NCBI GenBank assembly: GCA_964497585.1 | Contig: CAZCDS010000010.1 | Location: 62,001 to 126,000 of the forward strand | From: CAZCDS01 sp964497585 | GTDB taxonomy: Bacteria > Desulfobacterota > Desulfomonilia > Desulfomonilales > Desulfomonilaceae | Length of the DNA: 64,000 bases | Reading direction: 5' to 3' | Shown here: positions 1-9,389 of the stretch, one piece after another | Numbering within the stretch: position 1 is the first letter of the stretch | Layout of the letters: each line of letters opens with the position of its first letter | Made by a program: the position numbers and the translations under genes | The notes under the pieces: model-generated | What the model was told of the DNA's origin: nothing | The model's input: only the letters and a program-made list of their open reading frames with translations | The model's database searches: none

Positions 1-109
1 GTTCGTAAAGCTCCGCGGCTCGGTTGGGGAGCCGATATCGCCGGATCCCAGAGGGAAAAAAGTGACAAACCTCGTTACCCTAGAGATTTCAGGGAGATAG
101 AATCCTGTT

Positions 110-543
110 GTGAGCACGAACCTGCCACCAACTAGGGGCACGAGGTACAAGCTCGCCCGCGCTGTGACAAATGGGGACATTTCTACGGGCGATCTGATCT
201 GGTGGCACCGGCAGCGGTGCGGGAAGAGCAAAGAGGTGCATGGGGCGACCAAGGAAGATCTTGCCGGCGGCACGCTTCCTTCGGGCCGGTTCGGGGCCGA
301 CGCTGCCTGGTGGCAGATGCTGATCGTGGGTTTCAATCTCACCGCGGCCATGAAGCGCCTGATTTTGGGGGAAGCGCGGGTTACCAAGCGTTTCAAGGCG
401 ATCCGGCCCTGGTTGATAAACCTGCTCGGTCGGTTGGTGGCCTAGTGCGGAGAGTTGATTATTCGCGTGATTGGGGAGCACCCGTCCAATGAAACGCTGC
501 TCGTTGCCCGAAGAAACATGGTGAGCCTCTATGATTCGGGGTA
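110..543 (+). pseudogene. IS1380-type transposase C-terminal remnant
   Basis: The frame from about 110 reads like the C-terminal third of an IS1380-family DDE transposase. It contains WWHRQRCGKSKEVH, KEDLAGGTLPSGRFGADAA and LINLLGRLVA, the pattern I recall from these transposases (RCGKSEEVH, KEDLAGG, LPSG.FG..AAWW). An in-frame TAG at 443-445 interrupts it, and the same frame continues afterwards with family-like residues (ELIIRVIGEHPSNETLL) to a TAG at 541-543. The N-terminal two thirds, with most of the catalytic core, are absent, and the frame upstream of about 110 has a stop and no recognisable similarity. It is a dead insertion-sequence fragment. No terminal inverted repeat was recognised nearby. 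Family assignment rests on remembered motifs, not on a search. Confidence 0.7.
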
Positions 544-1044
544 GTCCCAACAGGGGTTGTCAAAGGGGGAGGCGGTTGACGGGAGGCTGCGGCGGCCTGG
601 AGGAGGAGGTCTTGCCCAGAACGCGGGGGTATCCATAAGGCATGGTCAATTGTGCCACGCTGAGTCATCAACGCGATCACAGCGGAAATCAGGTCTTGGA
701 GCTACCCTTCACCGATCACCCCCTAAGCGTCCGCGAAAGCTGATCGGTGGATTCCGGACGCCACTGTTGTCTTGCGTTGCGAGTTTATGTCGATTATAAT
801 TATAAGATCTAATGCAAAACGGTCCGGACATTGCTTCGGTCCATGCGAGCAAGCCAAGCCCTTTGCGAACTCGACCGGAGACAGGGGTCGGCCGGCGAAT
901 GCGCAGATCAGGGTGTCAGGGCGCCCCACGGGTTAGGTATGCGAACGAGGGTCTCAGTACGAAGTGCTTTCGAAGTAGGCCGGTCCGCGGTGGTCCGAGA
1001 GCCGATCTATAAGGATTTGGGGACTTGGGGGGGGAGAAATCACG
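544..1044. other. Gene-free stretch
   Basis: About 500 bases with no supported gene. The open frames here lack a ribosome binding site and coding-like composition. The sequence around 790-815 is locally AT-rich (tcgattataattataagatc) and could hold a promoter for the downstream lipoprotein gene, but I see no convincing paired -35 and -10. The left part may still be decayed insertion-sequence flank. Confidence 0.5.
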
Positions 1045-1092
1045 GTGACTGATCAACTTGACTTCGCATTATTCGCCAAATGCGGGAGCGGG

Positions 1093-1734
1093 ATGGTTGG
1101 CGTCTTCAAGACGTTCGTTACGGGTACGGCCCTCCTGCTGCTCATCGCTTTTCTGCTGACCTCTTGCAGTACGACTGCCTCAACCGACTCGCCGAAAGCC
1201 GTACCGAAGCCCCCGATAAACGTACAAGTGACCTACTCCGCCAAGGGCCTCTCAGTCACCTGGAAGCCGGTTCCTCGGGCAACTCACTACACCGTATTTT
1301 GGGGAAGAGACGAGGGCCGGTTCAGGCATCTCCGGGACACCCGCGGCTGTGCAATGGAGATCTCCGGGCTGCAACAGGGCGAGAAATACTTGGTCGCGGT
1401 AACTGCGTGGAATCAGCGAGGAGAAAGCGATTTCAGCGCAAAACGGATCATCGTATACGACAATGATGCGGAGAAGTCCTCTCACTACGTTGCCCTTGGC
1501 AAGGAAGCGATGGAGCGAGGCAGACTCGACGACGCGCAGGCGTACTTCAACGCCGCGGTGAGGCTTGCTCCTGAAGATCCGGAGACGTACCGGAGTCGGA
1601 GCCGATTCTACCGGAAAATCGCTCGATCCGACCTCGCTAAACAGGACTCCCGGTTAGCAGAAGAGCTTCGGAAAAAGAAATCTCCGGGCAAGAAGCCCGC
1701 GCCCCCTTGGGATAGAGCCGCGGGCAGCCGGTAG
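1093..1734 (+). CDS. Lipoprotein with fibronectin type III and TPR-like regions
   Basis: The likely start is ATG 1093 (ggag a few bases upstream), which gives a clean lipoprotein signal: short basic N-terminus, a Leu-rich core and a Cys at residue 25 in LLTSC. A longer GTG start at 1045 also has a strong Shine-Dalgarno (ggggggag) but adds 16 residues before the signal. Residues about 40-120 look like one fibronectin III domain (VTWKPVPRATHYTVFW, YLVAVTAWNQRGES). Residues about 130-200 look like one or two TPR units (ALGKEAMERGRLDDAQAYFNA). The tail is Lys-rich. It is probably anchored to the outer or inner membrane facing the periplasm, with a binding or scaffolding role. The specific function is unknown, and it stands alone with empty DNA on both sides. 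Confidence 0.75.
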   Translation: MVGVFKTFVTGTALLLLIAFLLTSCSTTASTDSPKAVPKPPINVQVTYSAKGLSVTWKPVPRATHYTVFWGRDEGRFRHLRDTRGCAMEISGLQQGEKYLVAVTAWNQRGESDFSAKRIIVYDNDAEKSSHYVALGKEAMERGRLDDAQAYFNAAVRLAPEDPETYRSRSRFYRKIARSDLAKQDSRLAEELRKKKSPGKKPAPPWDRAAGSR

Positions 1735-2551
1735 TACCTGTGTGAACAACTGCGGCACTCAGCTTGAATCACTCCTCCCCTATTCACCCCCTGGGCCGCA
1801 ACGGGAGCGAAGACTCAGGAGCGTCCACGATCCCTTGCGCGTCTTTGACTCCATCTTATAGCGCGCGTCCTAAACAATAACCGATTGCCTTAGGCGGGAG
1901 GCTTCGGTACCCTTGCAACCTGACGGCACTCGAAAGCTCCTGGTTTCGTACTCGAGCCTCCATGGTTTTGCCCTGGGATTGCAAGGTGATCACAGGCTAG
2001 GCTCTCATCCGCTGGATTCGGAAGGGAGACTGATCTCCCCTCCAACCTCCTCATCACACGGGTTCGGCGGGGAGACCGATCGAACGCTTGAGAAGTAGTT
2101 CGGACATTGTCTTTTTGGCAAACGCTATACCCCCTTTTGTGCAGGTGGGAGTGGCAGGATTTCCTGAGGAACTATGGAAACGCGGTCATTTCGGCACCAA
2201 CCTTGGCAACCACCACAATGCTTTTTAACGCGCAGCAGACCGGGAATCCATTTTTCAGGAAACTCTCCAACACTGTGTTTTCAGGTAACAATTCAGTCAC
2301 ATGAGACCCTCGGCACCGCGGTTGTCTATCCGCGGTGCACATCAGGAGTTGCCCCGATCAGCGCGAATTGATATGAAATGGGGTGCCCTCGGCATCCATC
2401 CGGGGCGGGGAGCCTTTACCGGTCTCAACAGTTCAAGGGCACGCTCGCGCATGGACGGGGAGAGGGAGAAAAGCGTTGACCGTTGTTACGGTTTCCTGAT
2501 ATTCTGTCTTTCTGTCTCATGCCGGATTCCTGAATGAAAGGAGAGGTTTTC
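1735..2551. other. Gene-free stretch
   Basis: About 800 bases without a gene I can support. Short open frames at 1913-2098, 2107-2304 and 2301-2537 have no ribosome binding site and no recognisable sequence. I looked for a riboswitch or small-RNA fold and recognised none. The final 100 bases should contain the promoter of the exported protein at 2552, but no clear consensus boxes were seen. Confidence 0.5.
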
Positions 2552-3412
2552 ATGGTGAAGCTGAGGACAGGGCGGGTAATTATTGTGTCAGTAGTAATCA
2601 TCGGGGCGATTACACTGTTTCCTCTGCTTGCAACCTCACAGGAATACAAGACTTTTACCAGTGAAGAATTTGGCTTCAGCATCGACTATCCGGCATCATG
2701 GATCAAAATTGACAATCCCAAGGGGAATTACTACGTCGTGTTCCAGGCGCCCGACCTGGTAAAGAAGTTTCGCAGCAGAATACACGTGGCCGCGCACAAG
2801 CCGGTAAAGGACCCGCTCAAGGTATTTCTGCAAGAAATGCGCAACGGTATCAAGGACCTCCAGAAGAGTGCACCCAGCGCGGGTGTCTCCAAGCAGGACG
2901 TGCGTATCATAGATGAGGGGAAATTCCGATGCGACGTCCCCGACGCGCACTACTTCTTCATACAGGCTCTGGAAGAGAAACTCAAACTCTGGATGGGGAT
3001 TGTCATCGTCTTCTACAAGCACGACTCGACGCTCCTGAGGGTCTCGTGCCTCGCTCCCTTCGAGAAGATGGAACAGTTCCACGCGATGTTCAATCATGTA
3101 CTGACCTCGGTGAAATTCTTGCCGGCCGGTGCTCCAGCTGGGCCTTCCAAACCCTCGGCAGTTGCTCCTCCTGCTCCCGGGACTCCTTCTCCGCGAACTC
3201 GAGCGCCGGGTACTTCGCGGCCCACTTCAGAAGCTCCGGCAGTTACCCCGACCGCTCCGGCACCTGCACGACCTGCTACTCCTTCTGAACGGACTTCCCC
3301 TGCTCCGCCTCCAGCGCCATCGAAACCAGCTCCCGGTCCAACGTCAGTTCCTCGCGGGCCCAGAGGAAGAGGGCCGCAGGCTCCGCCGACAGGAGCCGGT
3401 ATAGTCGAATAG
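2552..3412 (+). CDS. Exported PsbP-like domain protein with Pro/Ala-rich tail
   Basis: The start is chosen at ATG 2552 because aaaggagag lies just upstream; ATG 2534 is inside that site. The N-terminus is a signal peptide (basic residues, then a hydrophobic run of about 20 and a cut near LATSQ). Residues about 32-190 resemble the PsbP/DUF1795-like alpha-beta fold, opening with FTSEEFGFSIDYPASW and containing a VVFQAP strand and a late FLPAG. From about residue 195 to the end the protein is almost only Pro, Ala, Ser, Thr, Gly and Arg, which suggests a flexible periplasmic linker or wall-spanning tail. The function is unknown; relatives are often annotated only by the PsbP-like fold. It has no operon partner. 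Confidence 0.75.
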   Translation: MVKLRTGRVIIVSVVIIGAITLFPLLATSQEYKTFTSEEFGFSIDYPASWIKIDNPKGNYYVVFQAPDLVKKFRSRIHVAAHKPVKDPLKVFLQEMRNGIKDLQKSAPSAGVSKQDVRIIDEGKFRCDVPDAHYFFIQALEEKLKLWMGIVIVFYKHDSTLLRVSCLAPFEKMEQFHAMFNHVLTSVKFLPAGAPAGPSKPSAVAPPAPGTPSPRTRAPGTSRPTSEAPAVTPTAPAPARPATPSERTSPAPPPAPSKPAPGPTSVPRGPRGRGPQAPPTGAGIVE

Positions 3413-3476
3413 CCCGGCTTAATTTGCCCAGAGTCTGAGATAGTCCTAGATTTCCCTTCGGTTCAGGGCGGAAGCA

Positions 3477-5858
3477 ATGACTCTTCGTCGTGCCGAGAAA
3501 TTATTTGCAGCCAATCCGGCGTTCGTACGCTTCCGAAAGGCTTTCTCAAATGAGAGGGTGTCCCCGCCGGACAGTGCTCTGCTCCGTGTGAGGGCATTGG
3601 AGCTGGCCAACGAACTGGAGCCGAAGAGCGACCGGAGTGAGCTGGAACGCGCGCTTTCGCGGTTCGAGATCTCCTGCGAACCCGAGGGGCTTGAGACGGT
3701 CTCGCCTATGCTTGCCTTTCTGGCCAGAACTCTCTTCAGGGACGTCTCACGCCCGCTTTCTGCTGCAACCAGAAAGAAGATATTCCAATTCAACGGTCCA
3801 ACCTTCTTTTTCGTGAGCCACGCCTCGTTCTACGATTATCCGCTTGTGGCAAATCTCCTGCACCGGATGGGAATCTGGACGCCGGTGATCCACGCGTCAG
3901 GGACCATATGCTCGGGATGGTTGTCCCGGTGGCTGAACGGTTTACTGGCTCTTAAGGTTCCCAAGAGCCCCTCAGGCCTTGAACATCGAGCCTATTCGTG
4001 GTTCTGCGCGGCCCTGGCTGAGAAGAGAGTTCGACAGGTGCTGTTCGCCCGCACGAGTCGATACACGGTTCGTGCCCGAGACGGTATCCTCAGAGAACCG
4101 TACGTGCCCCACGGTGTGATTTCCTCGGTGAAGGCCGCGGGCAAGGCGATGGTTGTCCCGGTGGCCATCTCGTACTCCGTTATCCCTGAAGACCGATATC
4201 TCACCGCATCGACTCTTTTCCCGACCTTACCCGTACTACCGAGGAGCCTGTTGTACTTCGCGCCGTTTCTTTTGGGAATGCGCAAACCTGAAAGACTGTT
4301 CAGGGGAATCGAAGAGTCATTCGGGGACGTGAGCCTCGATCTTGGCGAGCCCTTTGTTCTGGCCAACGATGATTCGCTCACCCTGCAGCGGATTTCTCAC
4401 CGGGCGATCGAGGAAATAGCGCGCAATAAGATGATACATCCGTCGCATCTGGTGGCCCAGGCCATGCAGGATGGGCAGAGATGCAACGTACACACGCTTC
4501 GGGAAAAGGTGGAGCAACAAGTCGACAACACCGCGTCGTTCTTCGCGACCAGGTACCGGTCCGTCCCGCCTTTTCATCCCTTGATCAAATCCGATCTTGC
4601 CGGGGCCCTTGCCCGGGGCATCAAGGATCTTGTAGATCGGCGCGCACTGACTCGCTCGCTCTTTCGGCGAACCTACCGACCGCGAGATGATTCCTTGCTC
4701 CGGTTCTACGGATATCATGGGGACAGAAGAATATATCCGCTGAGCGGTCGAAACGCGATGGCGGTGGTCAACGCAGGGGTATGGGGATACACGCTTGCCC
4801 TTCACATCGGCAGGAACCTGTTGGCGAAGAGAGAATTGGCCGAGCATTCCCTGGTACTCTACGATTCCAGGGAAGACCTCATCGAGAAGCTCACGGTTGA
4901 CGGGCGGCATCCGTGGCACTTCAAGGAGATCGACCTGCCCCGATCAGTTCGCCCCGAAGCCGACCTGCGGGCAGCCATCAGCGACACCTCCCTGATACTG
5001 CTCGTAACGCCAAGCAAGTACTTTCACTCAACCCTCATCAGGGTCCTTGAGCTCGCTCCCGGGGGAAGTGATCTTGTCATCGCCACGAAGGGCTTCATTC
5101 CCGAGACGGGGCTGTTGCCCTGCCAGACGGCCAGACAAGAGATGCAGCGTCTCGGAAAGACGATGAGACTCTCGGTGCTCTCCGGTGCAAACCTCGCACA
5201 CGAGATCGTGGCTGGCGGGGCTGGAGTCACGCAGATAGCGTGTGAAGACGTGGAGACATTCGAGAGGCTCCGGACGCTCATCGAGACCCCCAGCTTCCGC
5301 GTCGTCTATTCCGGAGACGTCATCGGCACGACCATTGCCGCGGCCCTCAAGAACGTCTATGCCATCGGTTTCGGGATACTGGAAGGTTCACCCCAGACAC
5401 CGGATAACTTTCTGGCGGCCTATTCCACCCTGATAACCGCGGAGATCAGGCAGTTCGGCATGCTGCTCGGTGCGCAGCCGGAGACGTTCGATTCTGAGAG
5501 TCAGGTCTGGTTGGCAGATCTGATCGCCACGTGCCGGGGCGGGCGCTCGGCTCGGTTCGGCCGGGACCTCGCGGCAAAGGACGAGAAGGCCGGCAAGTCG
5601 CTCGCAGCGCGGGCACTCCTCGACCAGTATCGAAAGAAGCGCCTTGCGGTGGAAGGCTTCGAGGCAAGTCGATACGCTCAGAGGATGGCAACTCAGCGAG
5701 GTTATCATCCACCGATCCTGGGCGAGATCTATGCAATACTCCACAGCGGAAAGAAGATCGATGTTGATGAGTTTGTCGTGAAATGCCTCGACGCGCTCAG
5801 CCACAAAAGCAGGTTCCCGCTCCCATCGAAGATCCCGTACCGCCCCCGCGGCACGTGA
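3477..5858 (+). CDS. Fusion: glycerol-3-phosphate acyltransferase-like + glycerol-3-phosphate dehydrogenase-like
   Basis: A 793-residue two-domain protein. Residues about 95-330 form a PlsB/PlsC-type acyltransferase: the catalytic HX4D is HASFYD at 115-120, and a later VPVAISY matches acyltransferase block IV. Block III is atypical (LFARTSRYTVR rather than EGTRS). Residues about 420-790 match NAD(P)-dependent glycerol-3-phosphate dehydrogenase (GpsA): the nucleotide loop is NAGVWG instead of GAGAWG, followed by TKGF, LSGANLAHEI, the catalytic-Lys block ALKNVYAIGFG near residue 625, and GGRSARFG. The expected pathway is dihydroxyacetone phosphate to glycerol-3-phosphate to lysophosphatidic acid, the first steps of phospholipid synthesis, at the inner membrane. 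Each domain is close to full length. Relaxed motifs mean activity of either half is not certain. Confidence 0.8.
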   Translation: MTLRRAEKLFAANPAFVRFRKAFSNERVSPPDSALLRVRALELANELEPKSDRSELERALSRFEISCEPEGLETVSPMLAFLARTLFRDVSRPLSAATRKKIFQFNGPTFFFVSHASFYDYPLVANLLHRMGIWTPVIHASGTICSGWLSRWLNGLLALKVPKSPSGLEHRAYSWFCAALAEKRVRQVLFARTSRYTVRARDGILREPYVPHGVISSVKAAGKAMVVPVAISYSVIPEDRYLTASTLFPTLPVLPRSLLYFAPFLLGMRKPERLFRGIEESFGDVSLDLGEPFVLANDDSLTLQRISHRAIEEIARNKMIHPSHLVAQAMQDGQRCNVHTLREKVEQQVDNTASFFATRYRSVPPFHPLIKSDLAGALARGIKDLVDRRALTRSLFRRTYRPRDDSLLRFYGYHGDRRIYPLSGRNAMAVVNAGVWGYTLALHIGRNLLAKRELAEHSLVLYDSREDLIEKLTVDGRHPWHFKEIDLPRSVRPEADLRAAISDTSLILLVTPSKYFHSTLIRVLELAPGGSDLVIATKGFIPETGLLPCQTARQEMQRLGKTMRLSVLSGANLAHEIVAGGAGVTQIACEDVETFERLRTLIETPSFRVVYSGDVIGTTIAAALKNVYAIGFGILEGSPQTPDNFLAAYSTLITAEIRQFGMLLGAQPETFDSESQVWLADLIATCRGGRSARFGRDLAAKDEKAGKSLAARALLDQYRKKRLAVEGFEASRYAQRMATQRGYHPPILGEIYAILHSGKKIDVDEFVVKCLDALSHKSRFPLPSKIPYRPRGT

Positions 5859-5933
5859 CCGACCCCCAGGCTCGGTCCGGCCAATTCCTTTTCGTTGGAC
5901 AGCACCGTCCGCACAGTGTATGTATGCCTATTC

Positions 5934-6923
5934 ATGAGTGAACTCGATTCCGAACCGACCAGCATTGCAGTCAAGAACCTGCAACCCGGAGATACTGTCC
6001 TCCAGTTCTTCGAACTGAGATCGGTTGACGTTCGGAAGACCCGCGCGGGGGAAGAGTACCTCGATCTCACTGTGGCCGATGCCACGGGTAGGCTCCGGGC
6101 CAAGCTGTGGCCCCAAGTACTGCGTAAGTGGGGACGAGACTTCAATCCGGGCGATTTTGTCAAGATCGAGGGAAGGATAGAAACGTACAGGGACGCGAAC
6201 CAACTGATCATCGATAAGATCAGAACGGTCGATCCCTCTGAAATCCCGGACCTCGGAGCACTTATCCCAGCCACTCGGCACGATCCTGACGGACTTTTCA
6301 AACAGCTCATCGATCTCGCCCGGAACCTTGCCCCCCCGGAACTGTCCGAACTCGTGACCGACGTGCTACTTCGTAACGAGGAGCGTCTGAAGCTCTACCC
6401 GGCCGCGAGGATGGTCCACCACGCGTACAAGGGGGGGCTCGTCGAGCACACGGTCACCGTCGTGCGAAAGGTCGATGCGATTGCTACTCTGGATGACGCG
6501 GTAAACCGCGACCTTGCAATTGCCGGAGCCATGCTTCATGATATAGGCAAGCTCAGAGAGCTTGAGCCGTCTCGACACGGCAGAACCCTCGAGGGGAGAC
6601 TCATCGGCCACCTGATTCTGGGCGTGGAAATGGTGAGAGAGGTGGCCCTGGAGAAGGGTCTTGGCGACAGGAAATGGCTTATTGACCTGGAACATATTCT
6701 GCTCTCCCACCACGGAGAAACCGCCTATGGGTCGCCGGTGCGACCGATGACCCGTGAGGCCATGGTCGTGCACTTCATTGACAATCTCGATTCCAGGCTC
6801 AAGATCGTCGACGAAGCTCTCGAGACCGAAGAGTCGGAAGGGTTTTCCGCGTATAACAAGTGGTTACAGGGAAGGGCCTTCGCGGGAAGCCTTTCCACGG
6901 AAGAGGAGGATCCACATGCTTGA
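5934..6923 (+). CDS. YhaM/CBF1-like OB-fold HD-domain 3'-5' exoribonuclease
   Basis: The start is taken at ATG 5934 (MSELDSEP); an upstream TTG at 5895 would add 13 poor residues, and neither has a strong Shine-Dalgarno. Residues about 10-100 are an OB-fold nucleic-acid domain (LDLTVADATGRLRAKLW, KIEGRIETYRDANQLII). Residues about 150-310 are an HD metal-dependent phosphohydrolase domain with HHAYKGGLVEHT, MLHDIGK near residue 200 and a late LSHHGE. This OB plus HD order and the length of about 330 residues match Bacillus YhaM, a 3'-5' exoribonuclease and DNase. The stop overlaps the prfB start by 8 bases (atgcttga), so translation of the two is probably coupled. I am sure of the family; the substrate is inferred. 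Confidence 0.85.
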   Translation: MSELDSEPTSIAVKNLQPGDTVLQFFELRSVDVRKTRAGEEYLDLTVADATGRLRAKLWPQVLRKWGRDFNPGDFVKIEGRIETYRDANQLIIDKIRTVDPSEIPDLGALIPATRHDPDGLFKQLIDLARNLAPPELSELVTDVLLRNEERLKLYPAARMVHHAYKGGLVEHTVTVVRKVDAIATLDDAVNRDLAIAGAMLHDIGKLRELEPSRHGRTLEGRLIGHLILGVEMVREVALEKGLGDRKWLIDLEHILLSHHGETAYGSPVRPMTREAMVVHFIDNLDSRLKIVDEALETEESEGFSAYNKWLQGRAFAGSLSTEEEDPHA

Positions 6924-8029
6924 ACTCGAAGAAAAACTGGCGGAGATAAGAGAAAAGTCCACCGAACTCCGGGGTTATCTTTGACCTCGAGGCCAAGCTG
7001 TCCCGCCTGCAGGAACTGGAAAAGACCCAGGAAGATACCGAATTTTGGAACGATCCCGATGCCGCCAAGATCGTACTGAAGGAACAGAAACAGATCTCGA
7101 CGCTGGTGGAGAAGTTTCTCGGTCTGGATAGAGAATTGGAGGACACGGAGGTCCTGCTCGAGCTTGCTATGGAAGAGGAGGACCATAGTGTGCTCAAGGA
7201 AGTACAGGAGAAGCTCGTCCAAATCGAGGAGCACATGCGCGGACTGGAGATCCGCCGGCTGTTCACTCTTCCGGAAGACTCGGGCGGCGCTATCGTAGAA
7301 ATCCACGCGGGCGCGGGAGGCACGGAAGCCCAGGATTGGGCGGAGATGCTGCTGAGAATGTACCTCCGCTGGGCAGAGCGCGAAGGGTACAAGACCGAGA
7401 TGCTCAACACGCTCCCCGGGGAAGAGGCCGGCATCAAGTCCGTCACATTCTCGGTCGAGGGCGAGTACGCATACGGCCGTATGAAGGCGGAAGTTGGCAT
7501 TCACCGTCTCGTGAGGATTTCCCCCTTCGACGCGAATTCTCGCAGACACACGTCCTTTTCCTCCGTGTTCGTCTACCCGAGCGTCGACGACGACGTGACC
7601 GTGGAAATCAACGAGGCCGACCTCAAGGTTGACACGTACCGCTCGTCAGGAGCAGGAGGACAGCACGTCAACACCACGGACTCCGCGGTACGCATAACGC
7701 ACCTTCCTACGGGAATCGTGGTGCAGTGCCAGAATGAACGTTCCCAACACAAGAACCGGGCCGTGGCCATGAAAGTACTCAGATCGAGGATCTACGACCT
7801 GGAACTCCGCAAGAAGCGCGAAGAGAAAGACAAGCTCTACAGCGAGAAGAAGGAAATCGCGTGGGGATCGCAAATCAGGTCATACGTCCTGCAACCGTAC
7901 CAGATGGTCAAAGACCACAGGACCAATTACGAGACGGGCAATGTCAACGCTGTCCTGGACGGCGATCTGAACAAGTTCATTCAGGAATACCTCGCATTTG
8001 AGGCCCGAGGAGATCAGCAGGGCGGATAG
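6916..8029 (+). CDS. prfB: Peptide chain release factor 2, with programmed +1 frameshift
   Basis: RF2 ends translation at UGA and UAA. The coding sequence is join(6916..6981, 6983..8029), 370 residues, the normal family length. The zero frame starts at ATG 6916 (aagaggagg upstream) and meets TGA at 6982-6984 after 22 codons, within CTT-TGA-C, the classic RF2 autoregulatory slip site. The +1 frame then reads DLEAKLSRLQELEKT and continues to the end. Diagnostic motifs are SPFD near residue 203, the UGA/UAA-specific tripeptide SPF, and GGQ near residue 247 (GAGGQHVNTTDSAVR), which triggers peptide release. It overlaps the upstream HD nuclease gene. The internal Shine-Dalgarno before the slip site is cggggt, weaker than the Escherichia coli agggggt. 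Confidence 0.97.
6970..6985 (+). promoter_or_regulatory. prfB programmed +1 frameshift site
   Basis: Bases 6970-6985 read cggggttatctttgac. They hold an internal Shine-Dalgarno-like cgggg, three bases of TAT, the slippery CTT and the in-frame TGA followed by C. Low RF2 lets the ribosome pause at UGA and slip from CUU to UUU, restoring the long frame. The layout is codon-for-codon the same as in E. coli, with CGG GGT in place of AGG GGG. Confidence 0.95.
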
Positions 8030-8152
8030 CCAGGGTCGGCCGGCCTGGACCTCAGTGGACACCTGCCTGCATCATACATGGCCCGGAGTGAGCGAAGAAC
8101 ACTCCCGGTTCGAACGCGGACTGATGTGACTACCTCATTCGTCGGAGCATCT

Positions 8153-9193
8153 ATGGATAACACTTTCGGACTGGACGAGTTGCGCCGTCGGGTCATAGAC
8201 AGGGGACTATGCGCGGCCTGCGGCGCGTGTGTCGGAGGCTGTCCGTACATTACCTCGTTCAAGGGCAAGACGGTCCCGTTGGATCACTGCACCCTCGATC
8301 GCGGGCGATGCTTTTCTTACTGTCCGATGACCTTCTTCGATCCTGAACAGACCTCCAAAGCCCTCTTCTCGGCTCCATATGATGCCGGGAGCGACATCGG
8401 ATTTTTCCGGGAGGTAGCAGCCTCCAGGGCCGCAGACAGCCGCATCTCAGCGGCGGGACAGGGTGGAGGCACCGTAACGGCTCTGTTGGTGACGGCTCTG
8501 AAAGAGGGCTTTATCGACGCTGCGATTCTTACCGGGACGGTTCCCGGGGAAGCATACCCTCGGGGTTTCGTCGCGACCACAGAACGAGAGATACGCTCCT
8601 GCATGGGATCGCGGTTCGTCGGAGCCCACTCTCTTGCCGCCCTCAGGGAGGCCCTGAACAAGGGATACCAGAGAATCGGTGTCGTCGGAGTGCCCTGTCA
8701 GGTGCGATCAGTCCGCAAGATGGCACTGCATGACCTGAAAGAGGAGGGACTGCGTGAGCGCATCGGGCCCGTGGTAGGCCTGTTCTGTAACTGGGCCTTT
8801 TCCAGCAGGGAGTTTACGGCGTTCCTTGCAGAGCGTTTCGGTGTGAGTAACGCAAAGAGATTCCAAATCCCGCCTCCGCCGGCCGACACCTTTCAGATTG
8901 AGACTGACCAGGGCACGGAGGATATATCTCTGGATGAGTTGCGGCCCATGATTCAGGCCGCGTGCCATGTCTGTCCGGACTTGACCTCGGAGTTCGCGGA
9001 TCTTTCCGTCGGCATGTACGAAGGCAAGGACGGCTGGAACACTTTGATCACGAGAACCGACACCGGCGTCCGACTCGTCGAGAAGGCCATCGCACGCGGC
9101 GCGCTGGAGCTGGGCTCTTTTCCCGCGGAGAATCTGGACCACCTGAAGGGCGCGTCCGCGAACAAACGCAAACGGGCAACACAAGAATCCTGA
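8153..9193 (+). CDS. FrhB-like iron-sulfur flavoprotein (coenzyme F420 hydrogenase/dehydrogenase beta family)
   Basis: The start is ATG 8153 (cggagcatct upstream) rather than 8078, which adds 25 residues without similarity. An N-terminal ferredoxin motif CAACGACVGGCP (Cys 20, 23, 26, 30) is followed by CSYCP-like residues near 53. The FrhB N- and C-terminal domains follow, with GQGGGTVTALLVTALKEGF and the conserved GVPCQVRSVRKM. Members bind FAD and Fe-S clusters and pass electrons between ferredoxin and F420, NAD or a partner enzyme. It lies about 200 bases before iorA-iorB on the same strand, so an electron-transfer role with indolepyruvate oxidoreductase is a fair inference. F420 use itself cannot be read from the sequence. 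Confidence 0.8.
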   Translation: MDNTFGLDELRRRVIDRGLCAACGACVGGCPYITSFKGKTVPLDHCTLDRGRCFSYCPMTFFDPEQTSKALFSAPYDAGSDIGFFREVAASRAADSRISAAGQGGGTVTALLVTALKEGFIDAAILTGTVPGEAYPRGFVATTEREIRSCMGSRFVGAHSLAALREALNKGYQRIGVVGVPCQVRSVRKMALHDLKEEGLRERIGPVVGLFCNWAFSSREFTAFLAERFGVSNAKRFQIPPPPADTFQIETDQGTEDISLDELRPMIQAACHVCPDLTSEFADLSVGMYEGKDGWNTLITRTDTGVRLVEKAIARGALELGSFPAENLDHLKGASANKRKRATQES

Positions 9194-9389
9194 TAATGAA
9201 CACCTGTGAATGTCGCCAGGACACGACGAACCGGGAAAATGGTGCAAAGTCGGTGAACGTGAAGGGGGATCCCGCGCCGTACGGGACCGTGCCCGCATTC
9301 TATGGTAAACGAACCGATGTTCTTGAAGCGGAGTCCCTCCTTGGGAACAGGATTCATTCCGTTTCACGAGCACGTTGGAGACCTGAGAG

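Noticed and set aside
1735..2551. Possible riboswitch in the long gap before the PsbP-like gene
   Set aside because: No known consensus (GEMM, cobalamin, TPP, SAM, glycine) could be matched by eye.
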